From Ancrocorticia sp. (GTDB lineage Bacteria; Actinomycetota; Actinomycetes; Actinomycetales; Actinomycetaceae), in NCBI GenBank assembly GCA_022648165.1, contig JALCLX010000015.1, positions 1 through 39,871 on the forward strand: a stretch of DNA of 39,871 bases, written 5' to 3'. The position numbers and the translations under genes were made by a program. How positions within the stretch are numbered: the first letter of the stretch is position 1; every line of letters starts with the position of its first letter. A model generated the notes under the pieces. The model did no database searches. It saw only the letters and a program-made list of their open reading frames with translations, and was not told where the DNA came from. This document shows positions 15,969 through 25,924 of the stretch, piece by piece.

Positions 15969-18736
15969 CGCGAGAGGGCTTTGACTCCTTCGACCGCAAC
16001 AAATACCGCTGCGGATAGCAAGAGTACGAGGCCCCAGTTCGCAACGCTCATGGCGGCGGTGCCGAAAATTGTGTTCATAAACGGCACGTAGATCAGCACC
16101 AGCTGTAGGGCTACAAGTACGGCTGCGGCGATCCACACGCTGCGGTTGCCGGTGAAGGCCCGCGTGGTGAATGAAGAACCATTGAGGATACGGCAGTTGA
16201 ACAGGTACGCCAGCTGCCCGAAGGCCAGGGCATTCATGGCCACCGAACGGGCGAGCTCGTAGTCGCCAGTCTGGTTGCGCACGATGAGGTAGGCCGCGAG
16301 CGTGGCGCCGCCGATCAATATGGATACTCCTAGCACCATCCACAGGCGGTTCGCCGGGAGCAGAGGTTCGTCTGCGTTGCGCGGTGGCCGTTTCATGATG
16401 CCAGGTTCGGCAGGTTCCTTCGCCAGCGGAATCGACAGCGTGATTGCGGTGACCAGGTTAATCCACAAGATCTGCACGGGCTCCAAAGGTAGGGCGAGGC
16501 CCAGCATAACGGCCACGAATACGACCAGCGATTGCGCGCCGTTCGTGGGCAGCAGAAATACCACGGATCTGCGGATGTTGTCATAGATGCGGCGGCCTTC
16601 CTCCACCGCAGCGGTGATGGTGGCGAAGTTGTCGTCTGAGAGCACGATGTCGGCGGCCTCTTTTGTGGCTTCGGTCCCCTTGATACCCATTGCCACACCG
16701 ACGTTCGCACGCGCTATCGACGGTGCGTCGTTGACGCCGTCACCGGTCATCGCAACCACCTGGCCGCGTGCCTGCAACGCCTCCACGATGCGTATCTTGT
16801 GCTCCGGGCTGGTGCGGGCGTACACATCCACTTCGGGTACTACGCGTTCCAGTTCGCTTTGCGTCATTTCCTCAAGTTCCGCACCGGTAAGTGCCCGCAG
16901 CTCTTCATGGTCGTTACCAATTCCGAGGTCTCGGGCGATAGCGGTGGCGGTTCCTACGTGATCGCCGGTAATCATGGTGACGTTCACGCCGGCCGCATGA
17001 GCTTGGGCGATCGCGTCCCGCACCTCCGGGCGCGGAGGATCCACGATCCCGACGACGCCCAGGAAGGTCAGTTCGGTGACATTCGAAACGCGAGGTTCGG
17101 CCACGTCTACGATGGCTGGAGCTGCGGAATACGCGACCCCAAGCAGGCGTAAACCCTGCGCGGACAGCTCCGCCATGCGGGCCTCCCATATGCCGGAATC
17201 CAACGTTTCAGCTGTGCCATCTGCGCGCAGCTGAGTAGTTGAGCGCGCGAGCAAGCGATCGGGGGCACCCAGAACGTGGAGTGTGCGTATGCCATCTGCG
17301 CCAGTGTCGATCGTCGCGGAGAATTTGTGTTCGGATTCGAATGGGATTTGGGCGACGCGCGTGTAGTGGCTGAGATCAATGCCGGATTTGTGTGCGAGTG
17401 TGGTCAGGGCTCCTTCAGTCGGTTCACCTACCAATGTCCAACGGCCCGATTCGTTGTTTTGGATCTGGGCGTCGGTGGTGAGGCCTGCGGCGAGGAGCAG
17501 CTCGTACATTGCGGGCGAGAAGTTTTCTGAAGCCGAGCCTGTGCCCTGTGGCGCAAGGGTCCCCGGTTGCGGCGAAGTCCCCGATGCGGCGGTGCCACTT
17601 GAAGTGACCTGTGCGTGCGTGATCGTGCCGTGGGGCGCGTAACCGGTTCCGGACACGGTGTAGGTCTCACCGCCAACCTTTACCACAGTGGCGGTCATTT
17701 CATTCTGAGTGAGGGTGCCCGTTTTGTCCGAGCAGATCGTGTCAACGGAGCCCAACGTCTCAATTGATGCCATTTTTCGCGCGATTGCCTGGCGTTTGGC
17801 CATCTGTTGCACGCCCAGAGCCAAGGTGATTGTGACGAGCGCTGGCAGTCCCTCTGGCACAGCGCCCACCGCGAAACCAATTGCGGCGGAGACAACATGG
17901 CTCAGATCGAAGTTGTGTACCAGAGTGCCAACCACGATGATCACCAGTGCCATTGCACCGATGACTATCGAGATCAACTTGCCGAGTTGCTCGAGTTGGC
18001 GTGTCAGGGGAGTGGCGAGTGTTTCGACATCGGCAACCATTTCGGTGATGTGCCCGATCTCTGTATTAGCGCCGATGCCGGTGACGACGGCTTCCGCAGT
18101 TCCTGAGGTCACAATCGTGCCCGAATAGACCATCGACGTGCGGTCGCCGATCCCGGTGTGTTCCGGAACGGGGGCAGTTGCCTTTTGCGCAGGTAATGAT
18201 TCGCCTGTGAGTGCTGCTTCATCCACCTGCAAGCCGGTGCATGTGATGAGCCGCATGTCTGCGGGAACACGATCACCTGAACGCAGGCGAACGATGTCGC
18301 CCGGAACCAGTTCCGTGGATTCGACCATGGTCCATTCGCCTCCGCGCAGGGTCTGCGCTCGCAAGGCGAGCATGGATTTGATGCTGGCCAACGCGTCGTT
18401 CGCCCGACCTTCTTGAACGAAACCCACGGTGGCAATGGCGATTGATGCGAGCGCGATGACGGCGAGTTCCACCCAATCGCCCATGATCGCCTTGAGTGCG
18501 GCTGCGAAGAGCAGGATATAGATCAAGATGTCGTTGAAATGCGCAAGGTAGCGCCGCCACGCCGGGTGTGGTTCCGCAGCGGGAAGCTCGTTAGGGCCGT
18601 AGTGCGATGCTCGGCGTTGGGCTTCGGTTTCGTTGAGGCCCTGGGCGGTACTCTCCAGCGTCTCGAGAACCGTGTTCACGGGTTTTGCGTACGCGATTCT
18701 GAGCGTGGCTGCATGCATTGGCGAGGTGTTCTTCAC
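15965..18736 (-). CDS. P-type (P2A-like) cation-transporting ATPase
   Basis: Membrane ATPase that probably exports Ca2+ or a related cation; 923 residues from the GTG at 18736, chosen because GAGAAGGGAAATCC is directly upstream (the frame stays open further but lacks a ribosome site). The order is typical: N-terminal cation-ATPase domain ([20 protein letters not shown]), actuator with TGES, PEGLPAL in membrane helix 4, phosphorylation motif DKTGTLT with Asp337, hinge [20 protein letters not shown], and a C-terminal block of hydrophobic helices. PEGLP is the pattern of P2-type pumps (SERCA/PMCA, CtpF-like), but the ion cannot be fixed from sequence. The gene is inserted in opposite orientation between purN and purH. 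Confidence 0.93.
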   Translation of the reverse strand: MKNTSPMHAATLRIAYAKPVNTVLETLESTAQGLNETEAQRRASHYGPNELPAAEPHPAWRRYLAHFNDILIYILLFAAALKAIMGDWVELAVIALASIAIATVGFVQEGRANDALASIKSMLALRAQTLRGGEWTMVESTELVPGDIVRLRSGDRVPADMRLITCTGLQVDEAALTGESLPAQKATAPVPEHTGIGDRTSMVYSGTIVTSGTAEAVVTGIGANTEIGHITEMVADVETLATPLTRQLEQLGKLISIVIGAMALVIIVVGTLVHNFDLSHVVSAAIGFAVGAVPEGLPALVTITLALGVQQMAKRQAIARKMASIETLGSVDTICSDKTGTLTQNEMTATVVKVGGETYTVSGTGYAPHGTITHAQVTSSGTAASGTSPQPGTLAPQGTGSASENFSPAMYELLLAAGLTTDAQIQNNESGRWTLVGEPTEGALTTLAHKSGIDLSHYTRVAQIPFESEHKFSATIDTGADGIRTLHVLGAPDRLLARSTTQLRADGTAETLDSGIWEARMAELSAQGLRLLGVAYSAAPAIVDVAEPRVSNVTELTFLGVVGIVDPPRPEVRDAIAQAHAAGVNVTMITGDHVGTATAIARDLGIGNDHEELRALTGAELEEMTQSELERVVPEVDVYARTSPEHKIRIVEALQARGQVVAMTGDGVNDAPSIARANVGVAMGIKGTEATKEAADIVLSDDNFATITAAVEEGRRIYDNIRRSVVFLLPTNGAQSLVVFVAVMLGLALPLEPVQILWINLVTAITLSIPLAKEPAEPGIMKRPPRNADEPLLPANRLWMVLGVSILIGGATLAAYLIVRNQTGDYELARSVAMNALAFGQLAYLFNCRILNGSSFTTRAFTGNRSVWIAAAVLVALQLVLIYVPFMNTIFGTAAMSVANWGLVLLLSAAVFVAVEGVKALSR

Positions 18737-19068
18737 GGATTTCCCTTCTCGGTAGCATCCGCCGCGCGTTTGGTGGGCGCGGTGGCGTGGACAGCGATGC
18801 ACTGTCATTATTTTTCTACCAACTGGAAGAAAACTGGGAATTCCTGACGAGTTTCTGCCACGCGAATGCGCACGGTGCTGTGGGTGCGGCGTGGACGGAG
18901 GGTGGGATGGGTGGACGGTGCGGCGTGGACGGAATTCCCATGAGACGGTTGGGGCGCGATATGCTGAGGGCGGCCGCAACTGGCGTTAAACGTGGTGGAC
19001 CACGAGGGAGCGGCCAGGATCTACGCCGCACGCCTGGGCATACGTACTCAAGTGGGAGGCTATATAGT
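18737..19068. other. Divergent intergenic region between ATPase and purH
   Basis: 332 bases without a supported gene. A 17 bp direct repeat, GGTGCGGCGTGGACGGA, occurs at 18883-18899 and 18917-18933. An AT-rich patch (ATTATTTTTCTACC) near 18808 may carry the ATPase promoter. The purH frame is open upstream through this region, but ribosome-site evidence points to 19069. Confidence 0.5.
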
Positions 19069-20703
19069 ATGCGAATTCCATTGCGCCGTGCTATCATTTC
19101 CGTTTTCGACAAGACTGGGGTAGCTGAACTAGCCCAGGGGCTGCACGCCGCGGGTTGTGAGATTATTTCTACCGGTTCCACGGCGTCTGTCATTGCCGCT
19201 TCGGGTGTGCCTGTAACGCCTGTGGATCAGGTCACGGGTTTCCCCGAGTGCTTCGACGGCCGTGTCAAAACGCTGCATCCTCTGATTCACGGTGGCATCC
19301 TCGCAGACCGCAGGCTCCAATCGCATCGCGAGCAACTCGCAGAATTGGGAATCACTCCGATCGACTTGGTGGTGGTGAACCTGTACCCCTTCCGCCAGAC
19401 GGTGGCGAGCGGCGCTGGCATCGATGAATGCATCGAGAAGATCGACATTGGCGGCCCCACGATGGTGCGGGCAGCGGCGAAAAACCACGAGAGTGTGGCG
19501 ATAGTGGTGGATCCGCAGCGTTACCCGCACGTTATCGAGGCCGCTCAGAACGGAGGTTTCACGCGTGAGGAGCGCCAGCAGCTCGCGGCGGAAGCATTCG
19601 CCCACACAGCTGCATACGACGTGGCGGTAGCCACCTGGATGAGCGAGACTTTGCTTGGCAATGACCGGCCCACCTTCGTTGGCGGTGCGTGGAAGCTGCG
19701 CCACCAGTTGCGCTACGGCGAGAACCCTCATCAGAAGGCGGGGCTCTTTACGGACGACGGCGCCGCCGGAGGGTTGGCACAGGCCACCCAGTTGGGTGGC
19801 AAAGCGATGAGCTACAACAATTATCAGGACACGGATGCGGCAATTCGCGCCGCATGGGACCATGAGGAACCGTGTGTGGCTATCATCAAGCACGCAAATC
19901 CGTGCGGGGTGGCCATCGCCCCAACTATTGCGCAGGCGCATCGCAATGCGCATGCGTGTGATCCGGTTTCCGCCTATGGCGGTGTGATTGCTGCTAATCG
20001 CGAGGTCACGGTAGAAATGGCCCGGCAAGTCAAACCCATTTTCACCGAGGTGATTGCCGCGCCAGCGTATGAGCCGGAGGCGCTGGCGCTGTTGCAAACG
20101 AAGAAGAATCTGCGCATTCTGGTTGTTTCCGGAAGTGGACGAGCGGCAGGTGGCGCGGGCGCGCAGTACGACCTGCGCCCGATCACGGGCGGCGTTTTAG
20201 TTCAGGATCGTGATCTTATCGATGCTGCAGGTGACGACCCGAAGAACTGGACACTCGTGGCTGGAGAGCCGGCGGATGAAGCAACGATGCGGGATCTGGT
20301 GTTCGCCTGGCGTACGGTGCGCTCAGTGAAGTCAAACGCGATCCTGCTGGCGCATGACGGCGCCACAGTAGGAGTGGGCATGGGCCAGGTGAACCGCGTG
20401 GATTCGTGCCGGCTTGCAGTGGAACGCGCAAACACGCTGGGTGTCAACGTCGAAAGCTCCACGGAAAGTGCGGGCGGCGCGGAAGGACCCGCGGGGACGA
20501 AAGCCCCGGAGCGCGCGCGTGGGGCCGTGGCGGCATCGGACGCATTTTTCCCGTTTGCGGACGGATTCCAGGTCTTGGCAGATGCTGGGGTGTGCGCGGT
20601 CGTGCAACCCGGTGGATCGATCCGCGATGCTGAAGTCATCGAAGCTGCGAAGGCGGCTGGGGCGACGATGTACCTGACGGGATGCCGGCACTTCTTCCAC
20701 TAA
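19069..20703 (+). CDS. purH: Bifunctional AICAR formyltransferase/IMP cyclohydrolase
   Basis: Catalyses the last two steps of IMP synthesis. The ATG at 19069 has GGGAGG ten bases upstream and gives 544 residues (E. coli 529). Residues 1-~150 form the MGS-like IMP cyclohydrolase domain ([33 protein letters not shown]). The formyltransferase domain follows with [24 protein letters not shown] and the C-terminal TGCRHFFH. Between ERANTLG and [11 protein letters not shown] there is a stretch of about 30 low-complexity residues (Ser/Gly/Ala/Glu/Pro) longer than usual. The gene lies near purN but is separated from it by the ATPase, so it needs its own promoter. A strong hairpin follows it. Confidence 0.96.
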   Translation: MRIPLRRAIISVFDKTGVAELAQGLHAAGCEIISTGSTASVIAASGVPVTPVDQVTGFPECFDGRVKTLHPLIHGGILADRRLQSHREQLAELGITPIDLVVVNLYPFRQTVASGAGIDECIEKIDIGGPTMVRAAAKNHESVAIVVDPQRYPHVIEAAQNGGFTREERQQLAAEAFAHTAAYDVAVATWMSETLLGNDRPTFVGGAWKLRHQLRYGENPHQKAGLFTDDGAAGGLAQATQLGGKAMSYNNYQDTDAAIRAAWDHEEPCVAIIKHANPCGVAIAPTIAQAHRNAHACDPVSAYGGVIAANREVTVEMARQVKPIFTEVIAAPAYEPEALALLQTKKNLRILVVSGSGRAAGGAGAQYDLRPITGGVLVQDRDLIDAAGDDPKNWTLVAGEPADEATMRDLVFAWRTVRSVKSNAILLAHDGATVGVGMGQVNRVDSCRLAVERANTLGVNVESSTESAGGAEGPAGTKAPERARGAVAASDAFFPFADGFQVLADAGVCAVVQPGGSIRDAEVIEAAKAAGATMYLTGCRHFFH

Positions 20704-20796
20704 TGGACGGGGACACCTCCACTGGAGGCCGGCTCCTTGATGGCTGCGGACTCGTTTTCCGCTGGTAGGCGTAGGTCCGTTTTCTTAGTGCAGGGT

Positions 20797-20830
20797 TCAG
20801 GCCCGGTGTATTGGTATGCACCGGGCCTGA
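20797..20830 (+). terminator. Hairpin terminator after purH
   Basis: TCAGGCCCGGTG (20797-20808) pairs perfectly with CACCGGGCCTGA (20819-20830), 12 bp with a 10-base loop, followed by only TTTCC. It starts 94 bases after the purH stop. The stem is strong but the T tail is short. Confidence 0.65.
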
Positions 20831-20948
20831 TTTCCAGCTGTGAGCATCCTGGGTAGCTTTGCCCGGCACAGTGATCTATGTCGCATCTGCCGCTAGAGTT
20901 GGCAGTGAGATGAGTCCACAGCGGGGCCACAGTGGGAAGGGGCGCATC

Positions 20949-23900
20949 ATGTCGGAGAATTCACCGTTCGATGAGGAGATGACCAGTAGGGTAGTTGCTC
21001 AGGCGAAGAAGTGGGAAGAAGCATCGCGCGCTTACCCCAATTCGCGTGCGGCAACATTATTAGCGGATGCGCTGCGCCAGCCGGATGGGCTCGATTTCAC
21101 TGTCCAGTTTGTAGACGGTGTGATACGGCCGGAAGATCCGCACGTGGCAGCGGAGAATCTGCGCGCGCTGGCGGCCCGCAACGTGAAGTTCCTGCCGGCT
21201 TACCTGTCCGTGCCAGCTGTTGTGGGTGGCCGGGCTGCACCTCTCGCTCCACGCCTTGCGGCACGCGCCGCACAAAAACTCTTTTCGTCCTTGGTGGGTG
21301 ATCTGGTCCTTGACGTGACGCCCCAGAATCTGGGCCCGGCGATTGCGCGCTTGCGGGCGGATGGTTCACGCCTCAACCTCAATTTGTTGGGCGAAGCAGT
21401 GCTGGGCCATGAAGAAGCGGGCAGGCGGATGGCCGCGACGCGTGAGCTAGTAGCACGGGCAGATGTTGATTACGTTTCGCTGAAGGTTTCCGCGGTGATT
21501 GGCCCGCATGCGCCTTTCGGTTATGCGGCCGCCGTGGAGGATGCTGTCGCGAAGATGCTTCCGCTATATCGGTTGGCGCGCGACACACACACGTTTATCA
21601 ATTTGGATATGGAGGAGTATAAGGATCTCAATCTGACGATTGACGTGTTTAAACGCATTCTTGAGCGCGATGAATTCCTCAGCTACCGCGGTGGAATTGT
21701 GCTGCAGGCATATTTGCCGGATGCGCGAGATAGACTGCGCGATCTGACCGTTTGGGCAAAGCGGCGCCGCTCGCGCGGTGGTGCACCGATTAAGGTACGG
21801 ATCGTGAAAGGCGCGAACCTCTCGATGGAGGAGGTGGACGCGCAAACGCACGGTTGGGAACTCGCTGTGGAGCCCGCCAAAGAGGCAACAGACGCGAATT
21901 ACATCACGATTGTGGAGGAAGCGCTGCGCCCAGAAAACATTGACGCGGTGAACATCGGCGTTGCTGGTATGAACCTGTTCACCATCGCATTCGCGGTCTT
22001 GTTAGCGCAAGATCGTGGCCTCACGATAGGCGACGGCGTGGATATCGAAATGTTGGCCGGTATGGCTGTGCCCCAATCGCGGGCTGTGGCGGATTCTGTA
22101 GGGCCACTGCTGTATTACGTGCCCGTGGTCAAGCCTGAAGAATACGATGTTGCCGTTGCATACTTGGTGCGTCGGTTGGAGGAGAATTCGGCCCCAGCGA
22201 ACTTCATGTCCAGCGTATTCCTTTTAGGGGAGGACGCCGTGTTCTCCCGTGAGGCCAATCGCTTCGCATCCGCCGTTGCGTTGGCGCGTTCCGGCGAGCT
22301 TTCGTTTGCTCCTAATCGGCGCCAGGACCGGAGCGCGGGTGGCGCGGATCCGGCGGAATACGCCGCCGGTGCCGAGTTTTCGAATACGCCGGATACTGAC
22401 CCAGCACTCGCCGGCAATATAGCGTGGGCGGAACAGATCGCAGCGCGGATTCCTCATTCGGCTGCCGGCCGGGCCACGGTGAAACGCCACCTCTTGCACA
22501 CGGCTGGTGAGGTGGACGACGTCGTCGCCCGCGTGCGTGCGGGGGCGCAGCTGTGGGCAAGGAGATCGGGCCACGAACGTGCACAGGCGCTGCGGGATGT
22601 CGCCGACGGCATTGAAGCGCGCCGCGGCGAACTGATCGAAGTGGCGGGTGCAGAAGCCGGGAAAACTGTGGATCAGGGCGATATCGAAGTCTCGGAGGCC
22701 GCGGATTTTGCGCGATATTATGCCACGTTGGCAGAGAACTTCGATTCGATGACGGGCGCACGCGTGGAGCCTGTGGAGACAACGCTTGTAACTCCGCCGT
22801 GGAACTTCCCGATTTCTATTCCGGCGGGTGGCGTGCTGGCCGCGTTGGCCGCCGGTTCGGGCGTACTGTTCAAACCGGCTAGCTTGGCGCGGCGCACAGG
22901 GGCAGTGCTTGCCGAAATCATGTGGAACGCGGGAATTCCGCAGGATGCCCTGGCGCTGGTCTGCCTGGACCGTGCGGTGTCTGCAGTTTTAGGGGAGCGG
23001 TTGGTGCGGGTGGCCGATCAGGTGATTCTGACCGGTTCGATCGACACGGCGCGCATGTTCCGCTCCTGGCGCCCGGACCTGCGGCTGTTTGCAGAAACCT
23101 CGGGAAAAAACGCGATCATCGTTACGCCGCATGCGGATATCGATCTGGCGGTGCGCGACGTGGTTTCCTCGGCATTCAGCCATGCGGGGCAAAAATGCTC
23201 TGCGGCCTCGCTGGTGATTCTGGTGGGATCGGCTGGATTCTCCAAGCGTTTCCAGCGCCAGTTGGTGGATGCCGTGCGTTCGCTGCACGTGGGGTATCCG
23301 GACGATCTTTCCGCACAGATGGGGCCCGTGGTTGAAGAACCGCATGGCAAACTGCTGCGCGGGCTCACTACCCTGGGACCTGGTGAACGCTGGGTGGTCA
23401 AGCCGCAGCGTATTGGCGAGAATCTGTGGACGCCGGGAGTCCGGGTGGGTGTGCAGCCAGGAAGTGAATTCCACAGAACCGAATACTTTGGCCCCATCGT
23501 GGGCATTATGCGCGCGAAAACCTTGGATGAGGCGATCGAATGGCAGAACGCTGTGGAATTTGGATTAACTGCGGGCTTGCATTCGCTGGATCGCAGTGAA
23601 ATCAACTTTTGGCTCGAATCGGTGGAAGCGGGCAACATTTACGTGAATCGTGGTATCACGGGGGCAATCGTGCGCCGCCAGCCTTTCGGAGGCTGGAAGC
23701 GTTCATCGGTAGGTACTGGAGCGAAGGCGGGCGGGCCGAATTATGTGCTGGGATTGGGCCACGTGCGGATGGATGCCACAGGGGCCTTGCCGCGCCAGGT
23801 TCACATCGCGAACGAAGGATTGCGGCGGGCGCGCGCCATTGCTGCCACGATGACGGTTGTGGATCAGGAAAAGTTTCTGCGCGTGATTCGCGGTATGGAT

Positions 23901-24404
23901 CATGCGATTGCCGCCGAATTTGGCTTGTATCACGATCCTTCTGGGCTGCAGTGCGAAAAAAATGTGTTTCGATACTTGCCGGCGCATAACACAGTGATCA
24001 GACTGGGCCGCGAACGTTCCGTGGGGGAACTCTTGGCCGTCGCCGCTGGCGCGCTGCAAGTAGGCGCGCATCCGCGAATCTCTTCGGCAAAGGCGATTTC
24101 CAAACCGATGGCCGAATTCTTTGCAGATAATGCGTTGGACGTGGTGATTGAAGACGATCAGGACTTCGCTGATAAGCTTGCCGCGCGCGCGAATGATCAA
24201 GATGGCATCCGCGTGCGCCTTTTGGCGGACAATGGGCCCGAGCTCGCAGCAGCAGTGAACGGAAGCGTTGATGTTGCGATCTTTGACGAGCCGCTCACTG
24301 CGAATGGCCGCATTGAATTGCTGCCGTTCGTCCGCGAACAGGCAGTGGCAGCAACGAATCACCGCTTCGGCAATCCGACGAGCCTGCTGGACGGATTACT
24401 CTAG
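20949..24404 (+). CDS. putA: Bifunctional proline dehydrogenase/delta-1-pyrroline-5-carboxylate dehydrogenase
   Basis: Oxidises proline to glutamate in two steps. 1151 residues from the ATG at 20949, which follows GGGAAGGGG. The N-terminal half is the FAD-dependent proline dehydrogenase barrel (DVDYVSLKVSAV, INLDMEEYKDLNLT, VRIVKGANLSMEEVD). The second half is the NAD-dependent aldehyde dehydrogenase, with TPPWNFPISIPAGG, ETSGKNAIIV, and the catalytic cysteine in HAGQKCSAASLV. A C-terminal ~190-residue extension follows, as usual in actinobacterial PutA. No N-terminal ribbon-helix-helix DNA-binding domain is present, so it is not self-regulating like E. coli PutA. The stop overlaps that of the opposing oxidoreductase gene on CTAG. 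Confidence 0.96.
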   Translation: MSENSPFDEEMTSRVVAQAKKWEEASRAYPNSRAATLLADALRQPDGLDFTVQFVDGVIRPEDPHVAAENLRALAARNVKFLPAYLSVPAVVGGRAAPLAPRLAARAAQKLFSSLVGDLVLDVTPQNLGPAIARLRADGSRLNLNLLGEAVLGHEEAGRRMAATRELVARADVDYVSLKVSAVIGPHAPFGYAAAVEDAVAKMLPLYRLARDTHTFINLDMEEYKDLNLTIDVFKRILERDEFLSYRGGIVLQAYLPDARDRLRDLTVWAKRRRSRGGAPIKVRIVKGANLSMEEVDAQTHGWELAVEPAKEATDANYITIVEEALRPENIDAVNIGVAGMNLFTIAFAVLLAQDRGLTIGDGVDIEMLAGMAVPQSRAVADSVGPLLYYVPVVKPEEYDVAVAYLVRRLEENSAPANFMSSVFLLGEDAVFSREANRFASAVALARSGELSFAPNRRQDRSAGGADPAEYAAGAEFSNTPDTDPALAGNIAWAEQIAARIPHSAAGRATVKRHLLHTAGEVDDVVARVRAGAQLWARRSGHERAQALRDVADGIEARRGELIEVAGAEAGKTVDQGDIEVSEAADFARYYATLAENFDSMTGARVEPVETTLVTPPWNFPISIPAGGVLAALAAGSGVLFKPASLARRTGAVLAEIMWNAGIPQDALALVCLDRAVSAVLGERLVRVADQVILTGSIDTARMFRSWRPDLRLFAETSGKNAIIVTPHADIDLAVRDVVSSAFSHAGQKCSAASLVILVGSAGFSKRFQRQLVDAVRSLHVGYPDDLSAQMGPVVEEPHGKLLRGLTTLGPGERWVVKPQRIGENLWTPGVRVGVQPGSEFHRTEYFGPIVGIMRAKTLDEAIEWQNAVEFGLTAGLHSLDRSEINFWLESVEAGNIYVNRGITGAIVRRQPFGGWKRSSVGTGAKAGGPNYVLGLGHVRMDATGALPRQVHIANEGLRRARAIAATMTVVDQEKFLRVIRGMDHAIAAEFGLYHDPSGLQCEKNVFRYLPAHNTVIRLGRERSVGELLAVAAGALQVGAHPRISSAKAISKPMAEFFADNALDVVIEDDQDFADKLAARANDQDGIRVRLLADNGPELAAAVNGSVDVAIFDEPLTANGRIELLPFVREQAVAATNHRFGNPTSLLDGLL

Positions 24405-25546
24405 TTGGCCCCCAGTGCGCGGCGCAGCTCCCGGCGAGCTCGCGAAAGCTCACGCGGTGAATCTACTGCGAGAAGAGCCTGCAGCGTTCCGCCGGATTCT
24501 TGCTGGCCAGATTCCCATCGTAGAGTGAAGCCCGCCTGCGTGTCCGCCCGCCGTGGTTCCCTGATATCAGGAATAACCCCCACCAGAGCGATCTCGTGTC
24601 CGAACTGGGTAGAGAAAACCTCTGGCGGGTCCAGGAAGCGTGGCCGTTGTGTGCCCGTCAAAGCAGCGGCGGCACGTGCGGTGTTACCCAGTACGCCCGT
24701 CCAATGCCCGCCCACCATCATGGAGCCATCCGGCAGGCGCACATCTGCGCAATCGCCCACTGCATACAGTCCCGCAATAGGGTGGCCAGCCGTGGTATAC
24801 ACGCGGCCGTGAAGGTCGGTAACAAGAGCCCCACGCGCTGAGAGTTCACACGCGGGTATGTCCGGGCTCGCTGTCACAAGCGTGAGGTTCGGCCGCGCAC
24901 CGGTTGCCTGCACCAGCACGTCCGGCCGATCCGTGGTTTCGTACATCTCTCCGAGATGCAGCGCAACCCCGGCAGCTGCGAACCATTCCTTCCACAGGGA
25001 ATCCACGGCGCCGTGGAACGTACGCTCCAGAATGTGCGCTGTTGCCTCCCATACTTCGACCGCCGCGCCCCGGCCTGCAGCAGCGGATGCGATCTCCGTG
25101 CCGATCCAACCCGCACCCACTATGTGCACCTTTGCACCCGGAACGATGAGTTCCCGCAACACGGCGGCGTCGTCGGCCGTATACAACACCCGCGCGCCGG
25201 GAATGGTGGCGCGCGGCGCCGCACCAGTGGCAATAACCAGGTGCTCCACGAAAACAGGCGAATCTGCGCCATCCACCCGCCATCCGCCCTCCGCAGGCCG
25301 AATCGCGCTGGCCGCACGTGGCACAACAGCAACGCCAAGTTCCGCAATATCTCCCAGGCCATCAGCACTGAGAGGATGAATGAACTGCCCGAAGAGCTCC
25401 TTCGACAGCGGTGGACGATCATAGGGAGCACGCCCTTCGGCATCCCACACCGTGATCGCTCCGCTTTCGCCACGTTCGCGCAACTCCGCCGCCATGCGCA
25501 GCCCGGCAAGGCCCGCCCCAATAATCCCAACTGCCATGCCCTCCAT
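24401..25546 (-). CDS. FAD/NAD(P)-dependent oxidoreductase (ferredoxin-reductase-like)
   Basis: A 381-residue pyridine-nucleotide disulfide-type oxidoreductase. The FAD-binding dinucleotide motif is VGIIGAGLAGLRMAAELRERG near the N-terminus; YDRPPLSKELF is the typical rubredoxin/ferredoxin-reductase segment; the NAD(P) motif is VGAGWIGTEIASAAAGRG; and YAVGDCADVR is the second FAD contact. No redox cysteine pair of the CxxxxC type is visible after the first motif, which argues against lipoamide/thioredoxin reductases. The start could be ATG 25546 or ATG 25537 (MAVGIIG). No ferredoxin or oxygenase is nearby, so the electron partner is unknown. The gene diverges from the DUF3017 gene and converges on putA. 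Confidence 0.85.
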   Translation of the reverse strand: MEGMAVGIIGAGLAGLRMAAELRERGESGAITVWDAEGRAPYDRPPLSKELFGQFIHPLSADGLGDIAELGVAVVPRAASAIRPAEGGWRVDGADSPVFVEHLVIATGAAPRATIPGARVLYTADDAAVLRELIVPGAKVHIVGAGWIGTEIASAAAGRGAAVEVWEATAHILERTFHGAVDSLWKEWFAAAGVALHLGEMYETTDRPDVLVQATGARPNLTLVTASPDIPACELSARGALVTDLHGRVYTTAGHPIAGLYAVGDCADVRLPDGSMMVGGHWTGVLGNTARAAAALTGTQRPRFLDPPEVFSTQFGHEIALVGVIPDIREPRRADTQAGFTLRWESGQQESGGTLQALLAVDSPRELSRARRELRRALGAN

Positions 25547-25567
25547 GATAGCCGCCACACCAAGCGG

Positions 25568-25579
25568 TACAGTGAGCGT
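25568..25579 (+). promoter_or_regulatory. Leaderless promoter of the DUF3017 gene
   Basis: TACAGT (25568-25573) with a six-base spacer to the ATG at 25580 and no ribosome site. This is the same spacing as in the CNNM and pfkA starts. Confidence 0.5.
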
Positions 25580-25858
25580 ATGACAACAGCGAAACAACGC
25601 GTTCCCAATACGCTGACCTATCTGGGCCTCATTGCCTGGGTGGTGGGGATGTGTGCGCTCGCGATCTATATCGGCCCTGTGACCGCCGTGTACGGTACTG
25701 GCATCTCACTACTCATTTTTGCCGTGCTGCGCGCCGTGCTTCCGGTGGGAACGGTGCCAGGTGCTCGTGGGCGCTGGTTTGATGCGGTCCTGCTGGTGCT
25801 AGGTGCCGCCGCGTTATTCTTGCTGGCGCCGATCGCGGCCACCCCGATGTCGCTCTAG
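25580..25858 (+). CDS. DUF3017 family small membrane protein
   Basis: 92 residues with three hydrophobic segments: YLGLIAWVVGMCALAIYIG, GTGISLLIFAVLRAVLPVG, and DAVLLVLGAAALFLLAPIA. The middle RAVLP and GRWFD positions match the pattern of DUF3017 proteins, which in actinobacteria usually sit beside folD, purH or mdh. Function unknown. The in-frame stretch further upstream overlaps the divergent oxidoreductase gene antisense and is not used; a leaderless promoter fits ATG 25580. Confidence 0.75.
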   Translation: MTTAKQRVPNTLTYLGLIAWVVGMCALAIYIGPVTAVYGTGISLLIFAVLRAVLPVGTVPGARGRWFDAVLLVLGAAALFLLAPIAATPMSL

Positions 25859-25924
25859 GTACCCTTCCTCCGCGCTGAGCGGAGTTCCTTGGATTGCACT
25901 GCCTTCATGCCTCACAATAGTGGG

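Noticed and set aside
18718-19068. N-terminal extension of purH
   Set aside because: The frame is open but overlaps the ATPase start antisense, and a good ribosome site fits ATG 19069, where PurH homology begins.
24956-25858. 300-residue open frame ending with the DUF3017 protein
   Set aside because: Its first two thirds are antisense to the oxidoreductase gene; only the last 92 codons look like a real protein.
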